A DNA stretch of 64,000 nt from Rhodothermales bacterium (GTDB lineage Bacteria > Bacteroidota > Rhodothermia > Rhodothermales > Bin80). The position numbers were made by a program, and so were the translations under genes. Below are positions 9,256 to 18,900 of this stretch, piece by piece (positions within the stretch are counted from its first letter, which is position 1; the number at the start of each line of letters is the position of its first letter). The notes below the pieces were generated by a model that was given only the letters and a program-made list of their open reading frames with translations, did not search any database and was not told the origin of the DNA. The stretch spans positions 1-64,000 of the forward strand of contig CATQHT010000002.1 in NCBI GenBank assembly GCA_958296045.1, read 5' to 3'.

Positions 9256-10344
9256 ATGCGGCGCATATCCATCGTGGGCGTGGGGCTGATCGGTGGCAGC
9301 TTGGGGCTTGCCTGGAAAGAGCGTCGCACGGACCTGTGCGTGACGGGATGGGACAGGCAGCCCGTGCTCGAAGAAGCGCTAAGGTGCGGTGCCATAGACC
9401 GCGCGGCGCCATCATTGGCTGAGGCCGCGCGCGAAGCCGACGCGGTCGTTCTAGCCGTGCCGCTGGACGCGATGGAGGATGTGCTCCAGGGCTGCGCTCC
9501 GCATGTCCGTCCCGGCACGCTGGTTACCGATGTCGGCTCGGTTAAGGTCGAGGTGCTGCGCGCAGCCGAGCGAATCTTGCCAGTGACGGTCCCATTCATA
9601 GGGGGGCACCCGATGGCGGGTGCCGCAGAGGGTAGCTTGGCCAAAGCGGACGCCTTTCTCTTTGAGAATGCTACCTATGTGCTGTGTGGCCAAGCTGCGA
9701 GCGCACCTCTGCTGGCGGTGGCACACTTGGTGGAATCTCTCGGGGCGCGTGTCATCTTTATGGATGCCAAGCAGCATGATCGCGTGGCGGCATGCGTCAG
9801 TCACGTGCCCCAACTCGTGGCCACCACGCTGATGACCGTGGTGGGACAGCGCAGCGGGCTAGATGAGACCTACCTTCGGCTCGCTGCGGGCGGCTTTCGG
9901 GACATGACACGCATCGCCTCGTCACCGTTTGCCACCTGGCAACCCATCCTGGAGCACAACAGGGCCATGGTGCTGGAGGCGATGGAGGAGTTTCGGGCCA
10001 TCTGGCAGGATCTGACGACCTGCATTCAGGAGGGCGAAGTGGATGCCTTGGCGCCCAACTTTGATCGGGCGCGCGTGGTCCGCACCTCAATACCTAGAGA
10101 TTTCAAAGGCTTTCTGGCACCACTGTGCGATGTGTTCGTCTATGCTGAAGACCGACCGGGTACGCTTACGCACATCACCAGCACCTTGTACAGCCACGGC
10201 ATCAACATAAAGGACATCGAACTGCTCAAGATTCGCGAAGGTACAGGCGGAGCATTCAGGTTGAGCTTCGTGGATGAGCCCGCTGCGGATGCCGCGATCA
10301 CGGCGCTGAGCGATGCGGGATGTCGTGCACATAGACTTACCTGA
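9256..10344 (+). CDS. tyrA: Prephenate dehydrogenase with C-terminal ACT domain
   Basis: A 362-residue enzyme of tyrosine biosynthesis that oxidatively decarboxylates prephenate to 4-hydroxyphenylpyruvate. The N-terminal Rossmann motif GVGLIGGSLG (about 7-16), the DVGSVK segment and GGHPMAGAAEGS (about 116-127) are diagnostic. The helical dimerisation domain runs to about residue 280, and an ACT domain (about 285-360, with 'EDRPGTLTHITSTLYSHGIN') follows, typical of feedback control by tyrosine. It lies 57 bases after clpC and 18 bases before the truncated gcvT. Confidence 0.93.
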   Translation: MRRISIVGVGLIGGSLGLAWKERRTDLCVTGWDRQPVLEEALRCGAIDRAAPSLAEAAREADAVVLAVPLDAMEDVLQGCAPHVRPGTLVTDVGSVKVEVLRAAERILPVTVPFIGGHPMAGAAEGSLAKADAFLFENATYVLCGQAASAPLLAVAHLVESLGARVIFMDAKQHDRVAACVSHVPQLVATTLMTVVGQRSGLDETYLRLAAGGFRDMTRIASSPFATWQPILEHNRAMVLEAMEEFRAIWQDLTTCIQEGEVDALAPNFDRARVVRTSIPRDFKGFLAPLCDVFVYAEDRPGTLTHITSTLYSHGINIKDIELLKIREGTGGAFRLSFVDEPAADAAITALSDAGCRAHRLT

Positions 10345-10362
10345 ACTTATTACCCTGATGCC

Positions 10363-11139
10363 ATGCTGAAGAAGACGCAGCTATATGATAGACATCTGTC
10401 TTTGGGGGCTCACATGAGCGCTTTTGCTGGCTTTGACATGCCGGTTCGGTATCAGGGCATTCGCGCAGAGCATATGGCGGTACGCGAAGCCGCGGGACTG
10501 TTCGACGTGAGCCATATGGGCCAGATTTTCGTAATGGGCGACGAAGCAGGCGCGCTTGTCCAGCATTTGGTCACCAACGACGTGTCGAAGCTAAAGGACG
10601 GCCAGGCATTGTACACCCTGATGTGCAACCATGATGGCGGCATCCTGGACGACCTTCTCGTGTACCGACTCCGCGATTACGCCTACATGCTGGTGGTCAA
10701 CGCAGCTAACACGAAGGAGGACCTCGCCTGGATGCAAGCCAACAATGAAAGAGAGGCGATGCTGCACGACACCTCCGAGCACATCGCACTCCTTGCGCTG
10801 CAGGGCCCCAGGTCGTTGGACATCATGGCACGGCTGACGGATATTCCCGTGCATGACATCCCGCCATACCACTTCGTGCGCCCGGCTCCTGGCGCCTTTT
10901 TCGGCTGCGAGAAGGCGATCGTGGCGCGCACCGGCTATACAGGAGAGATCGGCTTGGAAATCTACGTGGAGCGGGAGGCTGCCGGTCGTCTATGGGACGC
11001 CATCATGCAGGTGCGCACGCCTCTGGGTTTGCTCCCGGCAGGGCTTGGTGCGCGGGACACGCTGCGCCTGGAGGCCGGATACGAATTTATGCCTATCTCT
11101 TGCGTCATTCATAGCGCCAGGACGCAGTTCTGCTCCTAG
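10363..11139 (+). pseudogene. gcvT: Truncated aminomethyltransferase (glycine cleavage T protein)
   Basis: The first about 242 residues are a good GcvT: start LKKTQLYDRHLSLGAHM, substrate-loop GLFDVSHMGQ, and the conserved GLGARDTLRLEAG near 231-243. Right after that motif the sequence changes to IS1380 debris, giving a 15-residue foreign tail and a stop at 11139. Normal GcvT is about 360-370 residues, so the whole C-terminal barrel and part of the folate domain are missing. The remainder was not found in this window. T protein transfers a methylene group from H-protein-bound aminomethyl to tetrahydrofolate; the truncated product is unlikely to work, so glycine cleavage must rely on another copy or be lost. 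Confidence 0.85.
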
Positions 11140-11748
11140 CACATCCCCCGTGGGCCCGCATGTGGCCACCATAGGCAAATATATCCTGTGCCTATAGTGA
11201 GCATTATATTCGCTGCCTTCCTGCTTCCCGTACACTTCTACGGGATAGCTATCCACGTCGATGACCAGCTCCGGCACGCGCTTGCCTCCGTTGCGGGTGT
11301 ATATCGTCTCCATTCCCAGCCGGGTGACCGTATCGGCCAGATGCTGGAGGTTGGGCTCTTCGCTGAGCCGGTCAATAGTGCGTGACAGCGTCGGCTGCGA
11401 AGCTAAGCGGTGTTCGCGCTCTAGCACCTTCGCACCACGCTGATCACGGCTGGCCACGCGGAAGGCGGGGTCGTTCTTTAAGTCTTCCGCTGAGCGCAGA
11501 CGATCCCATCCCTGCATGAACGACAGCAGCACCTGCTGCAGCAGCTCACGCAGCGAGTGCCGGACACGGCTCTGGTCGCGGGAGTCCGCCAAGCCCTTCA
11601 TCAGCATCGCAATCAAGCCCGTCAAGTCCAGCAGGCGACGACCAATAAGGGCGCCCGCATCGGACGTCACCTGATCGGGCTTATCAAAACTCACCTTAAC
11701 CGAGCGGTTGTGCGACGCGAACGTTTTCAACGTGTTGGATGCGGACAT
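11090..11748 (-). pseudogene. IS1380-family transposase, N-terminal half
   Basis: On the minus strand an open frame from the ATG at 11748 encodes about 220 residues closely resembling the N-terminal half of IS1380-type DDE transposases: 'VTSDAGALIGRRLLDLTGL', 'SRVRHSLRELLQQVLLSFMQ', 'NDPAFRVASRDQR', and the catalytic-core block VIDVDSYPVEVYGKQEGSEY with the first aspartate pair. Family members are about 430-460 residues, so this copy stops at mid-protein where the sequence joins the truncated gcvT near 11090. It cannot encode an active transposase. Its loss together with the 3' part of gcvT suggests one deletion that removed both. Confidence 0.8.
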
Positions 11749-12929
11749 GTGGCTCACTGGATCATGGATGGTACGTGTAGCGGTACTTCTGGCACCGTGA
11801 CGCGCTCGTGCTGGTGTGCGCAAGCCCGCCCAGCGGTAAGGGGACCCCCTGCCTCATGGCTGCTGTACCGTCCTACACGCTGCAACAATGAGGCAGTCCA
11901 CAGGCATCCATTGTTTTTGTCAAAGTCAAGTATGAGAGTCAAATCGTGCGTAATGCCGCTTCGCGTGCCATGGTCCGCAGCCCTTTGGCCATCGCTGCCA
12001 GGGTCCATAACCCTGGCCCAGCGCTCCCGGCCCGGCGCAGACAGCCCATGACCATCCTGCACCAGTGCCGTGCATGCGACCGATGCAGGCCGCACACGCA
12101 ATGCCGAATCGGCCATGACAATGTCCGCCGTCTAGCAGACCGATCCGCCTGCCTTTTGGTGCCCCTCTCAAGCTCGCCCAGGCGCAGAAATCCCCGGCTC
12201 TGCCCGGGAAGTGGGCACCTGCTAGGACTGGCGAAGAGGGCCCTAAATAGGCCACGGAACGTTCACCCAGCGGGTGAATCCGTACTATCCCGCCAACTGC
12301 CTCAAAACGCATATAAACAATGTATATACAATGGTCTCAATGCCATCAAACGGGCGCGTAGAAACGCACCAAACCCTTGTTCAGAGGCCATCCGTTGTAG
12401 ATCTATAGGCAAAAGCCCCTGTTTTCATGGATATGGGACCATATAAACCCCTTCTTAACTGAAAAGCGGCGCACTCAGGATAACGTGCATTGTAACAAAG
12501 TATCCATGCAATACTTTGCTGCTGTTTTATGCAAATCTCAGACGTGAATTATGCGGGATGAACCATTCTCTGCTACCGGCCATCCGTACGTAATACTGCA
12601 CCTAGGATCCGCCCTTACGTACGCGGGCATACCTGCGTGACTATTCCGCATACATGCCAAAAACGCATGTCAACCCCAGTCCGCATGGCCGCTCGATTAT
12701 TGACCAGGTGCGCCCTCAATAGAAGATCACCCGCACCCGCACCCAGATTCCCGAAGAACATCGGCGAATAGCGATACCTGTCAGAGCTACCAGTCATGGC
12801 TGCTCTGCTGAGTTGAGTATTCCTCAACCTGCCCGAAGCCGAGGTTACCGCATAGCCATAGAGGACCGCACCCAAACATAAGCAGGGCAAATCTCCCGGC
12901 TTAAATGCCCTTTACGGGACAGTTACGTT
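11749..12929. other. Degraded intergenic/IS debris, no supported gene
   Basis: About 1.2 kb between two IS1380 fragments. The longer open frames on both strands give arginine/proline/cysteine-rich translations without motifs and I do not support any. The left end should contain the upstream end of the IS1380 copy at 11748. No tRNA, CRISPR or clear regulatory element was seen. Confidence 0.45.
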
Positions 12930-13206
12930 GGTCTGCTGCCAGAGTCAAGTAGCAACGGCATCGCCGAAGCAAACACCGAGAAGCACGGCAAGCAGATGAA
13001 GCCTGAGCCCGTACACGCGCCGCTCATGCATGTGCGCAGATTCAGGGAGAACGTGCTCAAGGTAGGGGACGCATGACCAGACATGCACGGCAGCTGATCT
13101 TCTATCTGGCCGAGTCCGCTAGGGCGCTGTGGGAGACCTTCTGGGGAAACACCTGGAAGCTGCGCTGGCAGACCCTGTGCTGGCGGAATCTGCCTCGACG
13201 GTGCTA
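12930..13206 (+). pseudogene. IS1380-family transposase, C-terminal remnant
   Basis: Read in two plus-strand frames joined near 13070, this stretch gives 'MHVRRFRENVLKVG' and then 'RMTRHARQLIFYLAES' followed by about 25 residues and a TAA at 13204-13206. That arrangement matches the C-terminus of IS1380 transposases, where a KVGG-R-x-x-R-x-A-R segment precedes a hydrophobic strand. A one-base frameshift separates the two parts and everything upstream is missing, so it is a dead fragment. It lies on the opposite strand to the N-terminal half at 11090-11748, so the two do not form a single simple copy. Confidence 0.55.
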
Positions 13207-13255
13207 AGAGGCAACCGCCCGGCTTCCTGAGCACGTTAACGGGCGGTGAGCCATT

Positions 13256-13268
13256 ATTAGTGGAAACG
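13256..13268 (+). repeat. Left terminal inverted repeat core of the IS256 element
   Basis: The bases attagtggaaacg are the exact reverse complement of 15678-15690. Similarity continues outward (ggtgagcca here, ggtgggcca in the partner read inward) and inward for four bases (cggc against tggc), giving roughly 25-28 bases with a few mismatches, a normal length for IS256 terminal repeats. Confidence 0.7.
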
Positions 13269-13326
13269 CGGCACGCTCAGGGGGGGACAATGCACCTGAG
13301 CTCCCTAACCACAACGCACTTTATCG

Positions 13327-14406
13327 ATGCCATTAGAAGGACGAAATGCTGTAATACCTGCCGTATCAGGTGATGCTCTGACGAGCGTCGACGGCTGGCG
13401 GTTGTATCTCTTGAAGCAATGCAACCTGATCATTGAGCTTCTGGGTCGCGAGTGGCCCGATCCTCCATTGCAATCTCTGGTGGCCGCTGACGAGGCGGGT
13501 TCAGAGACGCAGGGAAACACAGATGGTAAGTCGGCTGTACCGTTATGCTCGACGTGTGGTAGTGATTCCGAGCATCAAGAGAAAACTGAAGATCCGCTCT
13601 TATCGCATTATCGGCTGGAAGCAGACCGTGCGGATCGTGCTTATGGGGAGTTTTGCACACGCTCGTTTACTGACGAGAACTTCGTGGCTCTCTGGATGAG
13701 TGCCGCATACGTCCAGGCGGTGCAATACACCTTCGTTGTGGGCGTCACGGAAGCCGGGTACAAGCGGATATTGAGCCTGGCAGCCTGCTCGTTGCAGCAT
13801 ACGGAGGCATTAAAGGGAATGCTGGAGCAGCTTGCGCGCCGCGGGTTGCGCATGAACGAAAGCCTGTTGTACGTAATACCGGGCGCTGTGGGACTCAGGC
13901 GGGCGTTGGTGGCCCACTCGGGTGACCGCATCGTTGTGCAGCGCTGCCTTGCTGAGAAGCGTGCGCGGGTACTGAGCTATCTGCCGCAGGAGTATCGTCT
14001 GAAGGTGGGCCGTGCGCTGCATCATGCATGGGGCGCGCTGGAATATGGTGATGCTCTTGGGGCCCTGAAGCGGCTGCAACAACGGGTGCACCGCATCAAT
14101 GAGTCGGCTGGCCGCGCGTTGGCCAAGGGGCTGGAAGAGACGCTCACCGTGCACCGTGCCGGGGCCTATGTGGCATTGGGGCGCAGCTTAACGACGACGC
14201 GCGTGATTACGCGTCTGGCGCAGCGACTCTGTGGGCGCCTGCGCCAACGCTCAGACTGGATGCCATCGGATCAGCGCAGTACCTTTATGGCCCTTGACCT
14301 GATGGCCATGGAAGCAGGGATGTACCGCTTGGGCCACGCCGCGTATCTTCCGGCGCTGCGTGAGCAGCTTACCGGCTTAAATCAACCCCACTCTACGAGA
14401 ACATGA
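13327..14406 (+). CDS. Catalytically dead IS256 transposase paralogue
   Basis: A 359-residue protein whose last about 260 residues align colinearly, without gaps visible by eye, to the transposase encoded next door. The catalytic triad is lost: where the neighbour has FIDGKYF, VVDGAKG and NCIENLN, this protein has WMSAAYV, VIPGAVG and RVITRLA, so D-D-E became S-P-T. The zinc/histidine segment QRCCWHK is QRCLAEK. Structural positions such as LLYV, GLEETLTVHR and LGRSLTTT are kept and the frame is open. The N-terminal 100 residues differ from the normal DNA-binding domain. Overlap with the transposase (ATGA) implies coupled translation. It could be a regulatory or targeting subunit, or a young pseudogene. 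Confidence 0.65.
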   Translation: MPLEGRNAVIPAVSGDALTSVDGWRLYLLKQCNLIIELLGREWPDPPLQSLVAADEAGSETQGNTDGKSAVPLCSTCGSDSEHQEKTEDPLLSHYRLEADRADRAYGEFCTRSFTDENFVALWMSAAYVQAVQYTFVVGVTEAGYKRILSLAACSLQHTEALKGMLEQLARRGLRMNESLLYVIPGAVGLRRALVAHSGDRIVVQRCLAEKRARVLSYLPQEYRLKVGRALHHAWGALEYGDALGALKRLQQRVHRINESAGRALAKGLEETLTVHRAGAYVALGRSLTTTRVITRLAQRLCGRLRQRSDWMPSDQRSTFMALDLMAMEAGMYRLGHAAYLPALREQLTGLNQPHSTRT

Positions 14407-15689
14407 GCGCATTTACGATCACAATCACGGCTGACGGGCGAATAACAGGGCTCCAGGAAGCCTTTTCGAAGATGAGCTTGGCTGACCTCATCGCTCGCGT
14501 GGTCAACTGGCCGAGTCTGCATCTGAAAATGATCATAGCCGTCATGGCTGCGGAGGTCGAGGCGCTTTGCGGCAAACGCTACAGCAGGAAGGGTGCCAGC
14601 CAGAGGCCTTGCTACCGGCATGGCACCAACCCCGGTACGGTCCGCATTAGTGGGCGCCGTGTGCCGATCAGGGTGCCTCGGGTACGCGACGTGAAGGTAA
14701 AGTGCGAGCGTGTCCTGCGCAGCTATCGCGCGTTTCACGAGGCGAGAATCAATGAAGATGCGCTCATGCGCACCTTGTTCTTCGGCGTCAGTCAACGCAA
14801 CTACGAGGCCATCGCGGACGAGTACACCGATGCGTTCGGGCTGAGCCAATCATCGGTAGGTCGCATCTTCCGGCGCAGCGCTGCGAAGGTACTGAAGGAA
14901 TTCTATGAACGCCCGCTGAACGACTACGATCTGGTAGGTCTGTTCATCGATGGCAAGTACTTTCGCAAGCACCAGGTGCTCATCGCCATGGGGCTGACCT
15001 CTGAAGGTAAGAAGGTCGTTCTTGGGTGCGTCGAAGTGGGGTCCGAGAGCCAAGAGGCCACCAAGGGGCTCTTAGAAGACCTGTTCGACCGGGGTCTGCA
15101 AATACATCAGGGCCTGCTCTGCGTCGTCGACGGCGCCAAAGGGCTCCACGCCGCTATCAAAGAGGTCTTCGGCGGCTTCGTGCAGGTGCAGCGCTGCTGT
15201 TGGCACAAGCGGGAAAACGTCGTGGCCCACATGAGCAAAGAAGATAAGCTCGTATATCGGGCGCGCCTGCAGAAAGCCTATCAAATTCCAGACTACAGAG
15301 ACGCGAAGGCGGAACTCCTATCGATCAAGGACGACCTGGAAGCCTCCAACCAACTCAAGGCCATGAAGAGTCTGGAGGAAGGCATGGAGGAAACGCTCAC
15401 GATCCAAAGGCTCGGAATAGCCAAAGAGCTCGGCCAAAGCCTGCGTACCACCAACTGTATTGAGAATCTCAATAGTACCCTCGGCAGATTGACGCGCAAT
15501 GTTTGCAGTTGGAAAAACTCGGCACAGGTCCACCGCTGGATGACGCTGGCGCTCATGTATGCAGAACCCAAACTGAAAACCATCCCCAATCACCAACACC
15601 TGCTCAAGCTCCGAGAGGCACTTATAAAGGCCAAGACCCGACTGCCAAACCCCAAAATCCCCTTCTCCCCCCAGCCACGTTTCCACTAA
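14403..15689 (+). CDS. IS256-family (mutator type) transposase
   Basis: A 428-residue transposase of normal length. The N-terminal zinc-ribbon-like/helix region includes 'CYRHGTNPGTVRISGRRVPI', and the catalytic DDE residues are visible in FIDGKYF (D), VVDGAKGL (D) and NCIENLNS (E). The insertion-domain signature QRCCWHKRENV and the GMEETLTIQRLG helix are present. No frameshift or internal stop is seen, so it may be active. Translation is probably coupled to the upstream dead paralogue. The stop codon lies within the right terminal inverted repeat. A diverged remnant of a related element is at 56200-56443. Confidence 0.95.
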   Translation: MSAFTITITADGRITGLQEAFSKMSLADLIARVVNWPSLHLKMIIAVMAAEVEALCGKRYSRKGASQRPCYRHGTNPGTVRISGRRVPIRVPRVRDVKVKCERVLRSYRAFHEARINEDALMRTLFFGVSQRNYEAIADEYTDAFGLSQSSVGRIFRRSAAKVLKEFYERPLNDYDLVGLFIDGKYFRKHQVLIAMGLTSEGKKVVLGCVEVGSESQEATKGLLEDLFDRGLQIHQGLLCVVDGAKGLHAAIKEVFGGFVQVQRCCWHKRENVVAHMSKEDKLVYRARLQKAYQIPDYRDAKAELLSIKDDLEASNQLKAMKSLEEGMEETLTIQRLGIAKELGQSLRTTNCIENLNSTLGRLTRNVCSWKNSAQVHRWMTLALMYAEPKLKTIPNHQHLLKLREALIKAKTRLPNPKIPFSPQPRFH

Positions 15690-15690
15690 T
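15678..15690 (-). repeat. Right terminal inverted repeat core of the IS256 element
   Basis: Exact reverse complement of 13256-13268, overlapping the last codons of the transposase. The following bases (tttggcccac) correspond to the outer part of the left repeat, and the same end can be recognised in the decayed copy near 56458-56477. Confidence 0.7.
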
Positions 15691-15872
15691 TTTGGCCCAC
15701 CCCCGTGGGAAAACATGCATCTAAATTTAGAATCGCTGTGGGCTCCCGGGTCGACTTGCCCTTTTCACCCTAGTGTCCTTACCTTTGGTGCGCAAACTAG
15801 GGTGCAACGTTATGGTAAGCTCTAAAGCAATGCTATATCCGATCCAGGGCGCAGCCCGGCGTCTGGAAAATT

Positions 15873-15882
15873 GGGGGGGGGG
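15873..15882 (+). repeat. Run of ten G upstream of the giant adhesin
   Basis: Ten consecutive guanines lie 68 bases before the first start codon usable by the adhesin in the present frame. The tract is inside an open frame beginning with ATG at 15812. Removing one G would fuse that frame to the adhesin, giving an N-terminal extension of about 46 residues that includes a hydrophobic run VFLTLLSALL. This is the arrangement of slipped-strand contingency loci. The tract could instead influence promoter spacing. Homopolymers are also frequent sites of assembly error. Confidence 0.6.
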
Positions 15883-15950
15883 TATTCCTCACGCTCCTTT
15901 CTGCGCTGCTTCGCGGTGCTCTGCCCCGATGCGCTGGCTGCTCGCTGCGC

Positions 15951-18900
15951 GTGGGTCTGGCAGCGATAGCCTGTCTATCGGCGGCGCACGTTGGCACGGC
16001 ACAGGACATCGAAACCGTTGTATTCCCAGCTCTGAAGGCCATCTACAAAGCCACTAACGGCGGCAACTGGACGAATACCAAGCTTAACCGAAAGCCGTGG
16101 GATACGACCAGCGTACCGACTGCAACGGATTTGGATAATTGGAGTGGGGTTCTGTACCTGAATGGCAATCTCATATTGCTGAATCTTGCCGACAACGAGC
16201 TTTCTGGTTACATCCCGAATGAGTTGGGAAACCTGACAGAATTGTCGTGGTTGAGACTGAAGGGCAATGCTCTTACTGATACGATCCCGAGGACGTTGGG
16301 AAACCTGACAAAGTTGTCGACCTTGACCCTAAGAGACAACCAGCTTATGGGGAAATTGCCCTCGACCCTAGTAGCTCTGAGCAGCCTCTCAGAATTCAAT
16401 TTTGACAACAATAATGGTCTTTGTGCGCCCACCGACGATGCCTTTCAGATGTGGCTCGACGATAATTTTTATAACCCCGGTCCCGATTGTCAAGCGCTTG
16501 AGTTACCAGATATCAAAGATAGGAGGTATGAAACAGGTCTAATCGTTTCAGGGGACAGGCTTCCGGCTCCGAAGTACGGTATTACGCCCTACGCTTCAAT
16601 TACGCTGATGCCGGATCTGCCGTCAGGACTGACAATTAGTTCCGACAGTATCATTAGCGGCACGCCAACGGCGGTGTATCCTCAGACGGAGTTTACGTAT
16701 ACAGTTACGGATGCGGCAATGGAGACCCTGTCAAAGACATTTCATATTGAGGTAGTGGAAGGGCTGGCACTGCCGTCGGTGGATCCGTTGGAGTTGGAGT
16801 ATAACATAGCGTACTCCAAAGTTTTACCAGTGGCTACGGGGGGTACTCCTCCCCATACGTATGCAATCGTTCCCGGAGACCAAGCTCCCACGCTGGCTTC
16901 GCTGGGGCTGACTTTCGCCAGTGGTACGCGCACGTTGAGTGGCACGCCGTCCCGTGCCACTCCAGCCTATTCCTATCAGTATCGGGCTCAGGATGCGGAG
17001 GGTGTGTTTGTAGAGGCAGCATTCACTCTGACCGTGCTTCTTGGTCTCGCTTCCATAGATAATCAGAACTATTCCGCAGGCGAGGCGATTGCCGACCTGA
17101 CACTCCCAGAGGCCATGGGCGGCACGGATCCGCACACGCATGCGTTGACGCCTGCTTTGCCTGCGGGCCTGACGTTTGATGCCACGACGCGCGTGCTTAG
17201 CGGCACACCGACTGCGGGTCAAGCGGCGACCGAATACACCTACACGGCGACGGACGGTGCCACTCCCGCGCTGACTCGTTCACGGATGTTCACTATTGAG
17301 GTGGCACTGGGCTTGGCGGAGATAGCAAATCAGGAGTATGAGTATGACGAAGCAATACCGGACTTGGTGTTACCCGAGGTGGTGGGTGCAACGGGGACGG
17401 TCACCTATACGCTGACGCCGGCGGAGCCGCCAGGACTGACGTTTGATGCGTCCACGCATACGCTGAGCGGTACACCGACGGCGGCTACTGGTGCGACCAC
17501 CTACACGTACACGGCAATGGACGACGGCGGGCAGACTAGTTCGCGGACGTTCACCATTGAGGTGTTGTTGGCGTTGGCTGCTATTGGTGATGAGGTGTTT
17601 AATGCGGGCGTTTCCATCTCGCCTGTAGAACTTCCCGAGGCTCTGGGCGGCACGGCGCCCTATACGTATACGCTGACGCCGGCGGTGCCTGCGGGCCTGG
17701 AGTTTGATGACAACACGCGGATCTTAAGCGGCACGCCGACCGCGGGCTTCGCGCTGACCACATACACCTACACGGCGACGGACGCTGCTACTCCCCCGCT
17801 GACTCGCGCGCGTACGTTCACCATGGAGGTGGCACTGGGCTTGGCGGCGATAGCAGATCAGAGGTATGAGTATGACGAAGCAATACCGGACCTGGTGTTA
17901 CCCGAGGTGGTGGGTGCGACGGGGACGGTTGCGTATTCGCTGACGCCAGCGGTGCCAGATGGCCTGACGTTTGATTCTGGCACGCGTACGCTGAGCGGTA
18001 CACCGACGGCGGCTACCGCTTCGACCACCTACACGTACACGGCAGAGGACGATGGTGGGCTGGATGTTTCGCGGACGTTCACCATTGAGGTGTTGTTGGC
18101 GTTGGCTGCTATTGGTGATGAGGTGTATGCGACGAACGTTCCCATCCCGCCTGTGGAGCTTCCCGAGGCTCTGGGCGGCACGGCCCCCGTTGCGTATGTG
18201 TTGGAGCCTGGTCTGCCTGCGGGCCTGGAGTTTGATGGTAACACGCGGATCTTGAGCGGCACGCCGACCGCGGGTTTAGCGCCGACCGGTTACACGTACA
18301 GGGCGACGGATGCTGCTGGGCTGACCCGCACGCGTACGTTCACTATGGAGGTGACACTGAGTCTGGCGGAGATACCAGATCAGACGTATGAATATGGCGA
18401 AGCGATACCGGACCTAGTATTACCCGAGGTAGCGGGTGCCCCCGGGGCGTTCGCCTATATGCTGACCCCTGCTCCGCCGTCAGGACTGCAGTTTGATGCG
18501 TCCACGCGTACGCTGAGCGGTACACCGACGGCGGCTACCGTTTCGACCACCTACACGTACACGGCCACGGAAGCTGCTGGCGGGCCGACCGGTTCACAGA
18601 CCTTTGCTATGGAGGTGTTGTTGGCGTTGGACGATGATGATATTGGTGAGGAGGTGGTATTTACGACGAACGATCTCATCTCGCCATTGGAGTTTCCAGA
18701 GGCTCTGGGTGGCACGGCGCCCTACACGTATGCGTTGACCCCTGAACTGCCTGCGGGCTTGGTGTTTGATGCTACGACGCGTGTGCTTAGCGGCACGCCG
18801 ACCGCGGTCACAGCCCCGGCCCTGTACACTTATGAAGCCACGGATGGTGTTGGGCTGACCCGTTCACGAGTGTTCACCATCGAGGTTGTTACGGCGGGGT

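Larger units (their letters stand above)
13245..15702 (+). mobile_element. Two-gene IS256-family element
   Basis: About 2.46 kb bounded by imperfect inverted repeats whose core, attagtggaaacg, is perfect over 13 bases (13256-13268 and 15678-15690). The outer bases also match well (ggtgagcca against ggtgggcca). It carries two genes on the same strand with a 4-base overlap: a transposase paralogue without catalytic acids (13327-14406) and a complete transposase (14403-15689). Most IS256 elements are 1.3-1.5 kb with one gene, so the extra gene is unusual. I did not find a convincing 8-9 bp target duplication, so the exact ends are uncertain. The right repeat overlaps the last codons of the transposase. 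Confidence 0.65.

Noticed and set aside
11926-12312. Open frames on both strands between the IS1380 fragments
   Set aside because: Gly/Trp/Arg-rich or Pro/Arg-rich translations without motifs; no transposase signature recognised.
12462-12480. Similarity between aaaagcggcgcactcagg and the bases after the left IS256 repeat (13264-13281)
   Set aside because: Too short and imperfect to call a second element end.
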